NCBI RefSeq assembly: GCF_003574295.1 | Contig: NZ_BHGK01000001.1 | Location: forward strand, 2,728,001 to 2,792,000 | Direction: 5' to 3' | Length of the DNA stretch: 64,000 nucleotides | Source: Mediterraneibacter butyricigenes | GTDB lineage: Bacteria > Bacillota > Clostridia > Lachnospirales > Lachnospiraceae | Part shown: positions 42,590 to 51,839 of the stretch, in pieces | Layout of the letters: each line of letters opens with the position of its first letter | Position numbering within the stretch: the stretch's first letter is position 1 | Notes under the pieces: model-generated | Told to the model about the DNA's origin: nothing | Seen by the model: the letters and a program-made list of their open reading frames with translations, nothing else | Databases searched by the model: none | Translations under genes and position numbers: made by a program

Positions 42590-44491
42590 ATGGCAGGTAT
42601 GAATCGAAGAGTCCCACAGGGAAAGAAGCTGGGAAAAGAGCAGTTAGGTCTGTTGAAACGGCTTGGAGCTTACGTGTTCCGTGATTATGGCCGGCATTGT
42701 CTGGCGGTGGTGATCCTGATTCTGGTAAGTGTCCTGGCCAATGTACAGGGAACCATGTTCATGCGAAATCTGATCGATGATTATATTACACCGTTCCTTT
42801 TAAGTGACCATCCGAATTTTTCACCGCTTGCACATGCAATCGGAAAAGTGGCAGTCTTTTATGCCATCGGAGTTATTTCTACTTATCTTTACAACCGGAT
42901 CATGGTCAATGTGACCCAGGGAACTTTGAAAAATATGAGGGATGATCTGTTCTCTCATATGGAAAAATTACCGATCCGATATTTTGATTCCCATGCGCAT
43001 GGAGATATCATGTCGGTCTATACAAATGATATCGATACTTTGCGACAGATGATCAGCCAGAGTGCTCCGCAGTTGATCAACAGCGCGGTAACGATTGTCA
43101 GTGTATTTGTCAGTATGCTGATCCTGAATATTCCGTTGACGGTGGTGTCGATGATCATGGTGGCGATCATGGTGACCGGATCGAAAAAAGCGGCCGGAAT
43201 CAGTGGACGTCAGTTTGGATTGCAGCAGAAGAATCTGGGTGCGGTCAACGGTTATATCGAAGAAATGATGAATGGGCAGAAAGTCGTAAAGGTCTTCTGT
43301 CACGAAGAACAGGCAATTGCAGAGTTTAAAGAACTCAACAACAGGCTTTATGAGAGTGCCGATAAGGCGAACACTTATGCAAACTATCTTGGCCCGTTAA
43401 ATGCACAGCTTGGAAATATCAGTTATGTGGTCTGCGCCGTGGTAGGTGGAGCCCTGGCTCTTAACGGAATCGGCGGCTTTACGCTGGGAGGACTTGCAAG
43501 TTTCCTGACTTTTAACAAAAGTTTCAGTATGCCGATCAACCAGATCAGTATGCAGTTGAATGCAATCGTTATGGCGATGGCAGGGGCAGACCGTATCTTC
43601 CGTCTGATGGATGAAAAAGAAGAGGAAGACGAAGGTTATGTCACACTGGTCAATGCGAAAGAGGAAAACGGAGCACTCACAGAATGTGAAGAAAGAACCG
43701 GAAGATGGGCATGGAAACATGTACATCAGGCAGATGACAGCGTAGATTATATCGAGCTGAAAGGGGATGTGGTCTTTGAAGATGTAGACTTTGGATATGA
43801 CCCGAAGAAGATCGTGCTCCATGATGTGAACCTTTATGCACAGCCGGGGCAGAAGATTGCCTTTGTGGGATCCACCGGAGCCGGAAAAACGACCATTACC
43901 AATCTGATCAATCGATTTTATGATATTCAGGAGGGAAAGATCCGCTATGACGGAATCAATATTTCCAAGATCTGTAAGCCGGATCTGCGACGTTCCCTTG
44001 GAATTGTGTTGCAGGATACTCATTTGTTCACCGGAACGGTGAAAGAAAATATTCGGTTTGGAAAATTAAATGCAACGGATGAAGAAGTCGTTCGGGCAGC
44101 AAAACTGGTCAATGCAGATGGATTTATCCGAAGACTGCCGAATGGATATGATACGGTTCTGACAGGAGACGGTGGCAGCTTGAGCCAGGGGCAGCGTCAG
44201 CTGATCTCCATCGCAAGGGCAGCGATTGCAGATCCGCCGGTTTTGATTCTGGATGAAGCGACCAGTTCCATAGATACCCGAACAGAGCAGATCGTGCAGG
44301 ACGGTATGGATCGCCTGATGCATGGAAGAACCACGTTCGTCATTGCACATCGACTTTCTACGGTAAGAAATTCTGACTGTATTATGGTTCTGGAACAGGG
44401 AAGAATCATTGAGAGAGGAACCCATGATCAGCTGATTGCGGAAATGGGCAAATATTATCAGCTGTATACAGGAAATGTGATCGGGGCGTAA
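42590..44491 (+). CDS. ABC exporter half-transporter, catalytic partner
   Basis: 633-residue partner of the preceding gene. The membrane domain covers about 1-345. An acidic insertion (EEEDEGYV to HVHQADDSVDYIE, about 345-385) lies between it and the ATPase domain. Walker A GSTGAGKTT (K433) and Walker B LDEATSS with catalytic E556 are intact, while the signature is LSQGQ rather than LSGGQ. In heterodimers this noncanonical signature faces the degenerate Walker B of the partner, so both defects fall on one composite site. The gene begins 2 bases after the partner's stop. Confidence 0.9.
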   Translation: MAGMNRRVPQGKKLGKEQLGLLKRLGAYVFRDYGRHCLAVVILILVSVLANVQGTMFMRNLIDDYITPFLLSDHPNFSPLAHAIGKVAVFYAIGVISTYLYNRIMVNVTQGTLKNMRDDLFSHMEKLPIRYFDSHAHGDIMSVYTNDIDTLRQMISQSAPQLINSAVTIVSVFVSMLILNIPLTVVSMIMVAIMVTGSKKAAGISGRQFGLQQKNLGAVNGYIEEMMNGQKVVKVFCHEEQAIAEFKELNNRLYESADKANTYANYLGPLNAQLGNISYVVCAVVGGALALNGIGGFTLGGLASFLTFNKSFSMPINQISMQLNAIVMAMAGADRIFRLMDEKEEEDEGYVTLVNAKEENGALTECEERTGRWAWKHVHQADDSVDYIELKGDVVFEDVDFGYDPKKIVLHDVNLYAQPGQKIAFVGSTGAGKTTITNLINRFYDIQEGKIRYDGINISKICKPDLRRSLGIVLQDTHLFTGTVKENIRFGKLNATDEEVVRAAKLVNADGFIRRLPNGYDTVLTGDGGSLSQGQRQLISIARAAIADPPVLILDEATSSIDTRTEQIVQDGMDRLMHGRTTFVIAHRLSTVRNSDCIMVLEQGRIIERGTHDQLIAEMGKYYQLYTGNVIGA

Positions 44492-44530
44492 TTATGCATT
44501 CCTTTTGCGAAAGAATTGGGTTAGATAATC

Positions 44531-44586
44531 AAAAAGGGACAGGTCATTTTTGAGAGATTTCCTCAAAAGTGCCTGTCCCTTTTTTA
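44531..44586 (+). terminator. Strong terminator of the marR-ABC operon
   Basis: AAAAAGGGACAGG at 44531-44543 pairs with CCTGTCCCTTTTT at 44573-44585; an inner TTTTGAG/CTCAAAA stem extends it; a T run follows. The same hairpin region is flanked by pieces of the dispersed element described at 44621. Confidence 0.85.
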
Positions 44587-44620
44587 GCTTTATCAACGAA
44601 CAAAATTTGAGTAATAGGAT

Positions 44621-44692
44621 AAAACGTGCTGATAAAAACTATTATCTTTCCGCAAAAGGTTACAACGGGAACCGCTTACGAAAGCATAAGGA
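44621..44692. repeat. Intergenic repeat element, copy B
   Basis: AAAACGTGCTGATA followed by AAAACTATTATC (44621-44646) matches the left flank of copy A (7493-7517) at nearly every base. The next part, CCGCAAAAGGTTACAAC then GGGAACCGCT (44650-44676), is nearly the reverse complement of the right arm of copy A (7581-7608). A further piece, TGCATTCCTTTTGCG (44495-44509), matches copy A in inverse orientation. The element surrounds the exporter terminator and runs up to the SDR stop codon. I do not recognise the family. Confidence 0.55.
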
Positions 44693-44700
44693 TTAATACA

Positions 44701-45477
44701 TCAATACATCACATCTCCGCCACAGACATTTAATGCCTGTCCGGTCAGGTAAGAAGCCTCATCGCTCAATAAGAAGCAGGCTACATTTGCCACATCTTCC
44801 GGACTTCCAAGACGTCTCAGCGGGATGCGGACACGGAATCGTTCCATGACTTCATCCGGTCGGATGTTCCGTTTGGCGGCATAATCATCGATCTGCTGAT
44901 CCCACATCGGGGTGACGATAATTCCAGGGCAGAGGGCGTTGATTCGAATTCCCTGCGGTCCAAACTCTCTGGCCAGGGACTGGGTCAGCCCGATGACACC
45001 GGATTTGGAAGCACAGTAAGCCTGATAAGCATCAGTTCCGGCTTTTCCGGCCTGGCTGGACATATTGATGATACTGCCGCCACGTTCTGGGGTCATGTGT
45101 GGAATGACTTCCCGACAGCATTTAAACTGGGAGGTCAGATTGATATTCAGGGTCTTATCCCAGATTTCATCGGTGTGTTTAAAAAATGGAGTGATAATGG
45201 AGATCCCGGAATTGTTGATCCAGAAATCGATGTAACCTTCTGCTGCGATGATCTCTTCCACTACGGTGTGGATTTCCTTCTCATCTGTTACATCCAGATG
45301 CATGGCTTCCGCAAGATAGCCTTTGGCTTTCAGATCTTCTGCAACCTGTGTTGCGGCGTCAAGACGAAGATCTGTGACGTAGACTTTACCGCCTCTTTTG
45401 GCAATTCCTTCGCTGATTCCAGCACCGATTCCGCTTCCAGCACCGGTCACAACGGCAATTTTTCCTTCGAATGACAT
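44701..45477 (-). CDS. Short-chain dehydrogenase/reductase
   Basis: 258-residue classical SDR. The cofactor loop GAGSGIGAG is at 11-19; an acidic residue after the second strand (TDLR) favours NAD. NNSG, the catalytic serine of MSSQ, and YCASK are present. Start ATG 45477 has GGAGGGA upstream; the longer frame from 45528 adds an unlikely lysine-rich leader. Substrate is unknown; sugar alcohol or hydroxy acid oxidation is usual for close relatives. It follows the aconitase-like operon on the same strand after a hairpin and is probably separate. Confidence 0.85.
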   Translation of the reverse strand: MSFEGKIAVVTGAGSGIGAGISEGIAKRGGKVYVTDLRLDAATQVAEDLKAKGYLAEAMHLDVTDEKEIHTVVEEIIAAEGYIDFWINNSGISIITPFFKHTDEIWDKTLNINLTSQFKCCREVIPHMTPERGGSIINMSSQAGKAGTDAYQAYCASKSGVIGLTQSLAREFGPQGIRINALCPGIIVTPMWDQQIDDYAAKRNIRPDEVMERFRVRIPLRRLGSPEDVANVACFLLSDEASYLTGQALNVCGGDVMY

Positions 45478-45529
45478 ATAGAGTCCCTCCCTGAGTAATT
45501 TCTTTTCTTGTAGTTTATTGTAACACAAA

Positions 45530-45552
45530 CGACCGGTAAAAAATACCGGTCG
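45530..45552 (-). terminator. Hairpin between the aconitase-like operon and the SDR gene
   Basis: CGACCGGTA (45530-45538) pairs perfectly with TACCGGTCG (45544-45552). On the minus strand it is followed by TTTGTGTT, a weak T-run, so it may be a leaky terminator. Confidence 0.5.
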
Positions 45553-45648
45553 CCTTGGTTTGAAAACATTTTCAGATTTTCTCTATGATGTTGAAAATTT
45601 TCCGAAAGATATCGAAACCTAAAAGGACCCGGAAGTTGAAACAGTGAA

Positions 45649-46896
45649 TTACTCCGGAACTACAATCTCTCCGGCAATGGCACAGGCAGCAGCCGTGGCA
45701 GGAGATGCCAGATAAATCTCGACTTTAGAGGTTCCCATTCTACCGAGAAAATTCCGATTGTTGGTGGCAACGACACGTTCTCCGTCGGAGAGGATTCCTC
45801 CGGTGCGTCCGCAGCAAAGCCCGCATCCGGGGTGGGTAATAATGGCACCTGCTTCCGAAAGAGTCAACAAGGTTCCGTCTGCTAGAGCCTGGCGATAGAT
45901 CTTCCGGCTGGCAGGAGTCACGATCAGTTTGACAAAAGGAGCCACTTTTTTTCCTTTTAAGATAGAAGCTGCTCTTTGCAAATCCTCCAGACGTCCGTTG
46001 GTACAGGAACCGATGAAGACCTGATCAATCTTTGTTCCGGCCTGGCTTTCTACGGTCTTGATGTTGTCTACCTGAGAGGGACATGCAAGAACCGGAACCA
46101 GATCTTCTGCCTGGTAGGTGATTTCGCGCACATAAGCAGCATCCGGATCTCCGACCAGATTTTTCTGATCTTCACTCAGCTCGATCTCACAATATTCCGC
46201 CGTTTTTTCATCCGGAGAGAAGAGTGCGCATTTTGCACCGGCTTCGATGGCCATATTTGCGATGGTCATACGGCTGGCAACGGTCATATTTTTCACGGTA
46301 TCTCCGGCAAATTCCAATGCCTTATAAGTGGCACCGTCGGCTCCAAGATCACCGATGAGACGAAGAATCACATCCTTGGAGGTTACATTTGCCGGAAGGG
46401 TTCCGTTGATGGTGACTTTGATGGTTTCCGGAACTTTGATCCAGAGTTCTCCGGTTCCTAAGATACTGGCCATCTCGGTATAACCGATTCCGGAAGAAAA
46501 TGCGCCGACACAGCCGTAAGTTGTGGTATGGCTGTCGGTTCCGAAGACCACATCTCCCGGTTTGACGTATCCGGCTTCGGTCATCAACTGATGGCAGATT
46601 CCGTCGGAACGATGGATGTTTTTCATACCATATTTTTTTACAAATGCATTTCCGATGCGGAAATGACGGGTATCGTCTACCTGGCTGGCAGGAACCAGAT
46701 GGTCATAGATCAGAACCACTTTGTCTGGATCCCACAGTCTGGTGAAGCCCATTTCTTCAAATTTTTCTGCAACAAACGGGATGAAGATATCGTGGATCAT
46801 CACACGGTCTACGTTTGTGGTTACGATATCGCCGGCTTTGGCGTCGGCAATCCCTGTATTTTTACGAATGATTTTTTCAATGATTGTAGCACCCAT
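45649..46896 (-). CDS. Aconitase/3-isopropylmalate dehydratase family large subunit (pair 1)
   Basis: 415-residue large subunit of the LeuC/homoaconitase type. The 4Fe-4S ligands are in GSCTNGRLEDL and HPGCGLCCGRTGG; the substrate region DSHTTTYG is also present. Such enzymes move a hydroxyl group by dehydration and rehydration of malate-type acids: 3-isopropylmalate, homocitrate, citramalate or 2,3-dimethylmalate. It is the last gene of four in transcription order, 21 bases after its small subunit. No leuA or leuB is adjacent, so leucine synthesis is not certain. It differs from the LeuC of pair 2 at the cluster motif (CT versus CN after GS; GCGLCCG versus NCSVCWG). Confidence 0.85.
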   Translation of the reverse strand: MGATIIEKIIRKNTGIADAKAGDIVTTNVDRVMIHDIFIPFVAEKFEEMGFTRLWDPDKVVLIYDHLVPASQVDDTRHFRIGNAFVKKYGMKNIHRSDGICHQLMTEAGYVKPGDVVFGTDSHTTTYGCVGAFSSGIGYTEMASILGTGELWIKVPETIKVTINGTLPANVTSKDVILRLIGDLGADGATYKALEFAGDTVKNMTVASRMTIANMAIEAGAKCALFSPDEKTAEYCEIELSEDQKNLVGDPDAAYVREITYQAEDLVPVLACPSQVDNIKTVESQAGTKIDQVFIGSCTNGRLEDLQRAASILKGKKVAPFVKLIVTPASRKIYRQALADGTLLTLSEAGAIITHPGCGLCCGRTGGILSDGERVVATNNRNFLGRMGTSKVEIYLASPATAAACAIAGEIVVPE

Positions 46897-46917
46897 ATGT
46901 ACTGTACCTCCTGTAAG

Positions 46918-47412
46918 TTAGTCCAATCCATTACGGTGGCGCATGGCCTTGACCAGTCCACCGGCATTGATGATCTCTACCAGATTTTCCGGAAGAGAAG
47001 TGATGGGGAAGGACTGACCGTTGTAATGGATACAGGAGTTGACAGTGACTTCGATGGTATCGCCTTCTTTTACCGCATCATGGAGATCCGGATTCTCGAT
47101 CAGGAGAAGTCCGTTGTTGATGGAATTGCGGAAAAAGATGCGGGCAAAGGATTTTGCGATGATGCATTTGATCCCCAGAGCCTGGATCACTTCCGGAGCC
47201 TGTTCTCTGGAGGATCCGCAGCCAAAGTTCTTGCCTGCAACAATAATGTCACCCTTTTCAATCTGTCCGGCCATTTCCGGGCGCAGCGGTGAAAAGGCAT
47301 AAGGTTTCATATCTTCGACGGTTTTCAGTGCCAGGTATTCGGTGGGGATGATAATGTCGGTATCGATGTCGTCACCCAGTACCCAGACCTTTCCGGTAAA
47401 TGTTTCGCTCAT
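46918..47412 (-). CDS. Aconitase/3-isopropylmalate dehydratase family small subunit (pair 1)
   Basis: 164-residue swivel-domain subunit of the LeuD type. The key loop FGCGSSREQAP and the opening DDIDTDIIIPTEYL are conserved; the latter holds residues that set substrate choice. Start ATG 47412 (MSETFTGKV) has an AGAGAGGAAGAA site upstream on the minus strand; the longer frame to 47472 is rejected. It pairs with the large subunit that follows and is 37 bases from the pair 2 large subunit. Confidence 0.85.
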   Translation of the reverse strand: MSETFTGKVWVLGDDIDTDIIIPTEYLALKTVEDMKPYAFSPLRPEMAGQIEKGDIIVAGKNFGCGSSREQAPEVIQALGIKCIIAKSFARIFFRNSINNGLLLIENPDLHDAVKEGDTIEVTVNSCIHYNGQSFPITSLPENLVEIINAGGLVKAMRHRNGLD

Positions 47413-47449
47413 AATTTTCTTCCTCTCTGTCTGTAATATATGGAAAATC

Positions 47450-48700
47450 TCAGACCATATCAGCAGTTGCAATCTCGCCTTTGATGGCAGAAGCAGTTAC
47501 GGTTGCGGCACTTGCCAGATAGACGAAAGAATCACGGTGTCCGGCGCGGCCCTTGAAGTTACGGGTTCCGGTACTGATCAAAGTCTCACCTTCACCGATT
47601 ACGCCCTGACAGCTTCCCCAGCAGACGCTGCAGTTCGGATTCATGACGATGGCACCGGATTCCATAAAGATATCGAGCAGTCCTTCTTTTAAGGCATCCT
47701 GATAAACCTGACGGCTGGCAGGAACTACGAGGAAACGGACTTCCGGAGCCACTTTCTTTCCTTTGATCAGTTCTGCTCCGACTCGGAGATCTTCCAGACG
47801 TCCGTTGTTGCAGGAGCCTAAGAATGCTTCGTCAATTTTCACACCCAGGCTTTCCTTTGCAGGAACTACATTGTCCACGAAATGTGGTTTTGCAACAATC
47901 GGCTGGATTGTGCTTAAGTCGATATCGTAAGTCTCGGCGAATACGGCATCTTCATCGCTGGTAAAGAGTGCTTTCGGTTCGCGGTCGTGAGCATGAAGAT
48001 AATCCATTGCAATTTCATCGACTTCCATCAGTGCAGTTTTTGCACCGGCTTCTACGCAGAGATTGCAGATAGAGATGCGGTCGCTCATGGTAAGAGATTT
48101 TAAACCTTCTCCGGCAAATTCCATGGCTTTATAATTGGCACCGTTGGCACCGATTTTTCCGATAATAGTCAGGATCAGATCCCGGGCATAGACACCGTCC
48201 GGGAGCTTGCCGGTCAGGTTGAATCGCAGGGTTTCCGGAACTAAGAGCCAGGATGTACCCGTGACCATGGCGTAAAGGTAATCAGTACATCCGACTCCGG
48301 TTCCAAATGCACCGAGCGCACCGTATGCACAGGTATGGCTGTCAGCACCGAAGATCAGTTCTCCCGGACGGACATGTTTTTCCATCATGACCTGATGACA
48401 GACGCCTTCTCCCTCGTAAAAGGTAATGCCGTGTTCTCTTGCAAAATCACGCATTTTTTTCTGGGAAGCGGCAGTCTTCGGACTGTCGGACGGAAGGTTG
48501 TGGTCCACGATCCAGACCAGTTTGCTGACGTCTTTGATCTGCGGATGTTTTAATTGATTATGATACATATCGATGGTCAGATGAGTGGTTCCGTCATTAC
48601 TCATCAGACGATCCAGTTCTACAGTATGGATATCACCGGCTTTGGCGGATTCTACCCCGGCAGCGCAGGCGATGATCTTTTCAGCCATTGTCATTCCCAT
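47450..48700 (-). CDS. Aconitase/3-isopropylmalate dehydratase family large subunit (pair 2)
   Basis: 416-residue LeuC-like protein. Cluster ligands lie in GSCNNGRLEDL and NPNCSVCWGSCQG; GADSHTCAYG is in the substrate region. It is clearly a paralogue of the pair 1 large subunit but diverged at cluster-adjacent residues, so the two probably act on different acids. Its start is 3 bases after the pair 2 small subunit stop, implying tight coupling. Confidence 0.85.
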   Translation of the reverse strand: MGMTMAEKIIACAAGVESAKAGDIHTVELDRLMSNDGTTHLTIDMYHNQLKHPQIKDVSKLVWIVDHNLPSDSPKTAASQKKMRDFAREHGITFYEGEGVCHQVMMEKHVRPGELIFGADSHTCAYGALGAFGTGVGCTDYLYAMVTGTSWLLVPETLRFNLTGKLPDGVYARDLILTIIGKIGANGANYKAMEFAGEGLKSLTMSDRISICNLCVEAGAKTALMEVDEIAMDYLHAHDREPKALFTSDEDAVFAETYDIDLSTIQPIVAKPHFVDNVVPAKESLGVKIDEAFLGSCNNGRLEDLRVGAELIKGKKVAPEVRFLVVPASRQVYQDALKEGLLDIFMESGAIVMNPNCSVCWGSCQGVIGEGETLISTGTRNFKGRAGHRDSFVYLASAATVTASAIKGEIATADMV

Positions 48701-48703
48701 CGT

Positions 48704-49177
48704 TTAATCCTCCTTGTTCAGTGATGCGATCAGACCGCCCTGATCCAGAATCTGCTGCATCTGCGCAGGCAGTTTGGTGCAGGTAAACGTCTGTCCGTTG
48801 GCTTTGATGATTCCATCTTCTAAATACAGTTCCATTTCATCCTGATCTTTCACATGATCATAGAGGTCTTTGCAGACGATGACCGGAAGGCCGATGTTGA
48901 TGGCATTGCGGTAAAAGATCCTGGCGAAAGATTTGGCAATCACGGCTTTGACACCCAGGGCTTTTAAGACGCTGGGGGCCTGCTCTCTGGAAGAACCGCA
49001 GCCAAAGTTTTCACAGGCTACTACGAAATCTCCGGGCTGTACTTTGGATGCAAATTCCGGATCCAGAGATTCAAACGTATACTGTTTCATCTCATCGATG
49101 GTCGGAAACAGAAGATACTGAGATGCAATGATCTGGTCTGTGTCCACATCGGTGTGAAATCTAAATATTTTTCCCAT
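48704..49177 (-). CDS. Aconitase/3-isopropylmalate dehydratase family small subunit (pair 2)
   Basis: 157-residue LeuD-like swivel domain. It shows HTDVDTDQIIASQYLL at the start and FGCGSSREQAP. Start ATG 49177 has AAAGGAGGACTTCCT immediately upstream on the minus strand; the frame to 49258 is rejected. It is the first gene of the four-gene operon, about 45 bases from a strong promoter. The order small-large-small-large suggests duplication of a whole pair. Confidence 0.85.
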   Translation of the reverse strand: MGKIFRFHTDVDTDQIIASQYLLFPTIDEMKQYTFESLDPEFASKVQPGDFVVACENFGCGSSREQAPSVLKALGVKAVIAKSFARIFYRNAINIGLPVIVCKDLYDHVKDQDEMELYLEDGIIKANGQTFTCTKLPAQMQQILDQGGLIASLNKED

Positions 49178-49220
49178 AGGAAGTCCTCCTTTAACATTCG
49201 TTTTTGAACAAACTATTTCT

Positions 49221-49249
49221 ATTATAATGGAGGAATCCGGGAAAATCAA
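49221..49249 (-). promoter_or_regulatory. Promoter of the aconitase-like operon
   Basis: On the minus strand, TTGATT (49244-49249) and TATAAT (49221-49226) are 17 bases apart. No T-box or leader peptide with repeated leucine codons is visible, so classic leucine attenuation seems absent. Confidence 0.6.
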
Positions 49250-49344
49250 TGATTCCAATTAATTGCATGACCTGCTTAAATTCTGTCCCCAAATATCACA
49301 GACTTGTGGTATGATAAAATCTAGCGAAAGAAAAGGAGCAAAAT

Positions 49345-51627
49345 ATGAGTATTTATGATAGCTTAAATGAACAGCAGAGAGAAGCGGTGTTTCATACCGA
49401 AGGGCCTCTTTTGATCCTTGCGGGAGCAGGCTCCGGAAAAACCAGAGTCCTGACTCACAGAGTTGCATATTTAATAGAAGAAATGGGTGTGAATCCCTGG
49501 AATATCCTTGCCATCACTTTTACCAATAAGGCGGCAGGAGAAATGCGGGAACGTGTAGACAAACTGGTAGAATATGGGGCGGAAAATGTCTGGGTCAGTA
49601 CCTTCCATTCTCTTTGTGTCCGGATTTTGCGCAGAGAGATTGAGTATATCGGATATGACCGCAATTTTACGATCTATGACGCAGATGATCAGAAGACCCT
49701 GATGAAAGATGTCTGCCGTCAGGTGGGAATCGATACCAAAGTTTATAAAGAACGGATGCTGCTGTCGGTGATTTCTTCTGCGAAAGATGAGATGCTGACT
49801 CCGGATCTGTTTGAAAAACAGGCGGGCGGAGACTTTAATCAGTTAAAGATCGCAAAAGTCTACCGGGAATATGAAAAGCAGTTGCATGCCAATAATGCTT
49901 TGGATTTTGATGATCTGCTGTTAAAAACGGTTCAGCTTTTTGAAACACAGCCTGAGATTCTCAACAAGTATCAGGAACGGTTCCGCTATATTATGGTGGA
50001 TGAGTATCAGGATACCAATAATGTTCAGTTCCGCCTGGTAAGTCTTCTGGCTGGCAAATATGAAAATCTTTGTGTCGTGGGTGATGATGACCAGTCCATT
50101 TACAAATTTCGCGGGGCAAATATCAAGAATATCCTGAATTTCGAGCAGGTCTTTCCGAATGCCAGAGTGATCAAACTGGAACAGAATTACCGTTCGACCA
50201 AAACCATTCTGGATGCGGCAAATGCAGTGATCCGTCATAATCTGGGCAGAAAGGATAAGACGCTGTGGACGGAAAATGAGGAAGGCGAAAAGATTCATTT
50301 CAGTCAGTTTGACACGGCCTATGATGAGGCGGAATTTGTGGTAGGAGACATTAAGAAACGGGTCGGAAGCGGCATGGGAACCTATCAGGATTATGCAATC
50401 CTTTACCGGACCAATGCACAGTCCCGTCTCTTTGAGGAAAAATTTGTGACTGCGGGAATCCCGTATAAGATCGTAGGAGGCGTAAACTTTTATGCCAGAC
50501 GGGAGATCAAAGATCTTCTGGCGTATTTAAAAACCATTGACAACGGAAGGGATGATCTTGCGGTGCGCCGAATCATCAACGTTCCGAAACGGGGAATCGG
50601 TCTGACGACGATCAACCGGGTGCAGGAGTCTGCACAGGCAAGAGACATCGGATTCTATGAAGCACTGCAGGGACTGGATCTGATCCCGAATATCGGAAGA
50701 GGGGCGTCCAAGCTGGAATCTTTCGTGGCGCTGATCGAACATTTTAAACTTCGTGTGGAAGAACTTTCTATCTCAGACTTGCTGAAAGAGATTATCGAAG
50801 AAACAGGTTACATAGAAGTGCTGGAAGCGGAAGGAAAAGAAGAGGCAGAAGCCAGAATTGAAAATATCGACGAATTGATCACGAAAGTGGTGGATTATGA
50901 GGATTCCTGTGAAGAAGAACCGACTTTGAGCGGTTTTCTGGAGGAAGTGGCGCTAGTTGCTGATCTGGACAGTCTGGATGAAAATGCGGATTATGTGGTG
51001 TTGATGACGCTGCACAGTGCAAAAGGTCTGGAATTCCCTTATGTCTATCTGGCAGGAATGGAGGACGGGCTGTTCCCGAGTTATATGACGATTACAGCCG
51101 ACAGTCCGGAAGAACTGGAAGAAGAACGTCGGCTGTGTTATGTGGGAATTACCCGTGCCATGAAGGATCTGACCATGACCTGTGCCCAGCGAAGAATGGT
51201 ACGTGGCGAGACCCAGTATAATAAAACGTCCCGTTTCCTGAAAGAAATTCCGTCGGAGCTGTTGTCTTCCGGACAGAAAGTCGGACTGTTCGAGAAAAAG
51301 CAGGAAGAAAAGAAAGAGAATCCATATTTTCAGGCAAAGAAAGCATTTCAGGCAAAGCCATTTTCAGGAGCTTCTTCCTATAAGTCTCCTTATAATTCAT
51401 ATGGAGCAGGCGGAGTGGGCTTCCAGAAGGGGAAAGCCTTTGGAACACCAAAGAGCGGTGGACTGGATTATAAAGAAGGAGACCGGGTGCGTCATATCAA
51501 GTTCGGAGAAGGAACCGTACAGTCGATTGTGGAAGGTGGACGGGATTACGAAGTGACCGTGGAATTTGACCAGGTGGGACGCAAAAAGATGTTTGCTGCA
51601 TTTGCCAAATTGAAGAAAGTCCAGTAG
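49345..51627 (+). CDS. pcrA: ATP-dependent DNA helicase PcrA/UvrD
   Basis: 760-residue superfamily 1A helicase with 3'-5' polarity. Motif I is AGAGSGKTR (about 32-40), Ia is TFTNKAAGEM, II is VDEYQDTN, III is GDDDQSIYKFRGA, IV is QNYRST, V is TLHSAKGLEF, and VI is ERRLCYVGITRA. The C-terminal region has the flexible G/S/Y/K-rich stretch and the KEGDRVRHIKFGEGTV Tudor-like domain that contacts RNA polymerase. It unwinds DNA in repair and replication-transcription conflicts. AAAAGGAG precedes the ATG. Confidence 0.95.
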   Translation: MSIYDSLNEQQREAVFHTEGPLLILAGAGSGKTRVLTHRVAYLIEEMGVNPWNILAITFTNKAAGEMRERVDKLVEYGAENVWVSTFHSLCVRILRREIEYIGYDRNFTIYDADDQKTLMKDVCRQVGIDTKVYKERMLLSVISSAKDEMLTPDLFEKQAGGDFNQLKIAKVYREYEKQLHANNALDFDDLLLKTVQLFETQPEILNKYQERFRYIMVDEYQDTNNVQFRLVSLLAGKYENLCVVGDDDQSIYKFRGANIKNILNFEQVFPNARVIKLEQNYRSTKTILDAANAVIRHNLGRKDKTLWTENEEGEKIHFSQFDTAYDEAEFVVGDIKKRVGSGMGTYQDYAILYRTNAQSRLFEEKFVTAGIPYKIVGGVNFYARREIKDLLAYLKTIDNGRDDLAVRRIINVPKRGIGLTTINRVQESAQARDIGFYEALQGLDLIPNIGRGASKLESFVALIEHFKLRVEELSISDLLKEIIEETGYIEVLEAEGKEEAEARIENIDELITKVVDYEDSCEEEPTLSGFLEEVALVADLDSLDENADYVVLMTLHSAKGLEFPYVYLAGMEDGLFPSYMTITADSPEELEEERRLCYVGITRAMKDLTMTCAQRRMVRGETQYNKTSRFLKEIPSELLSSGQKVGLFEKKQEEKKENPYFQAKKAFQAKPFSGASSYKSPYNSYGAGGVGFQKGKAFGTPKSGGLDYKEGDRVRHIKFGEGTVQSIVEGGRDYEVTVEFDQVGRKKMFAAFAKLKKVQ

Positions 51628-51839
51628 CCGGGAACGTGGCAGGTAAAGTGGCAGGAACATGGAAGCGGAAGCGAAAGAAAATTACGGGACTGACACGGCG
51701 AGTAATCGGAAAAATTGACGGTAAAAAAATATAGTGAAATATCAGAGTTGTGGTAGTAATCTGAAAAATGAAGTGGTATAATAAACAAAAAGCTGCCCAC
51801 AGAAGTGGAACGACATAAGAAGGAAAGGACGGGAACATT

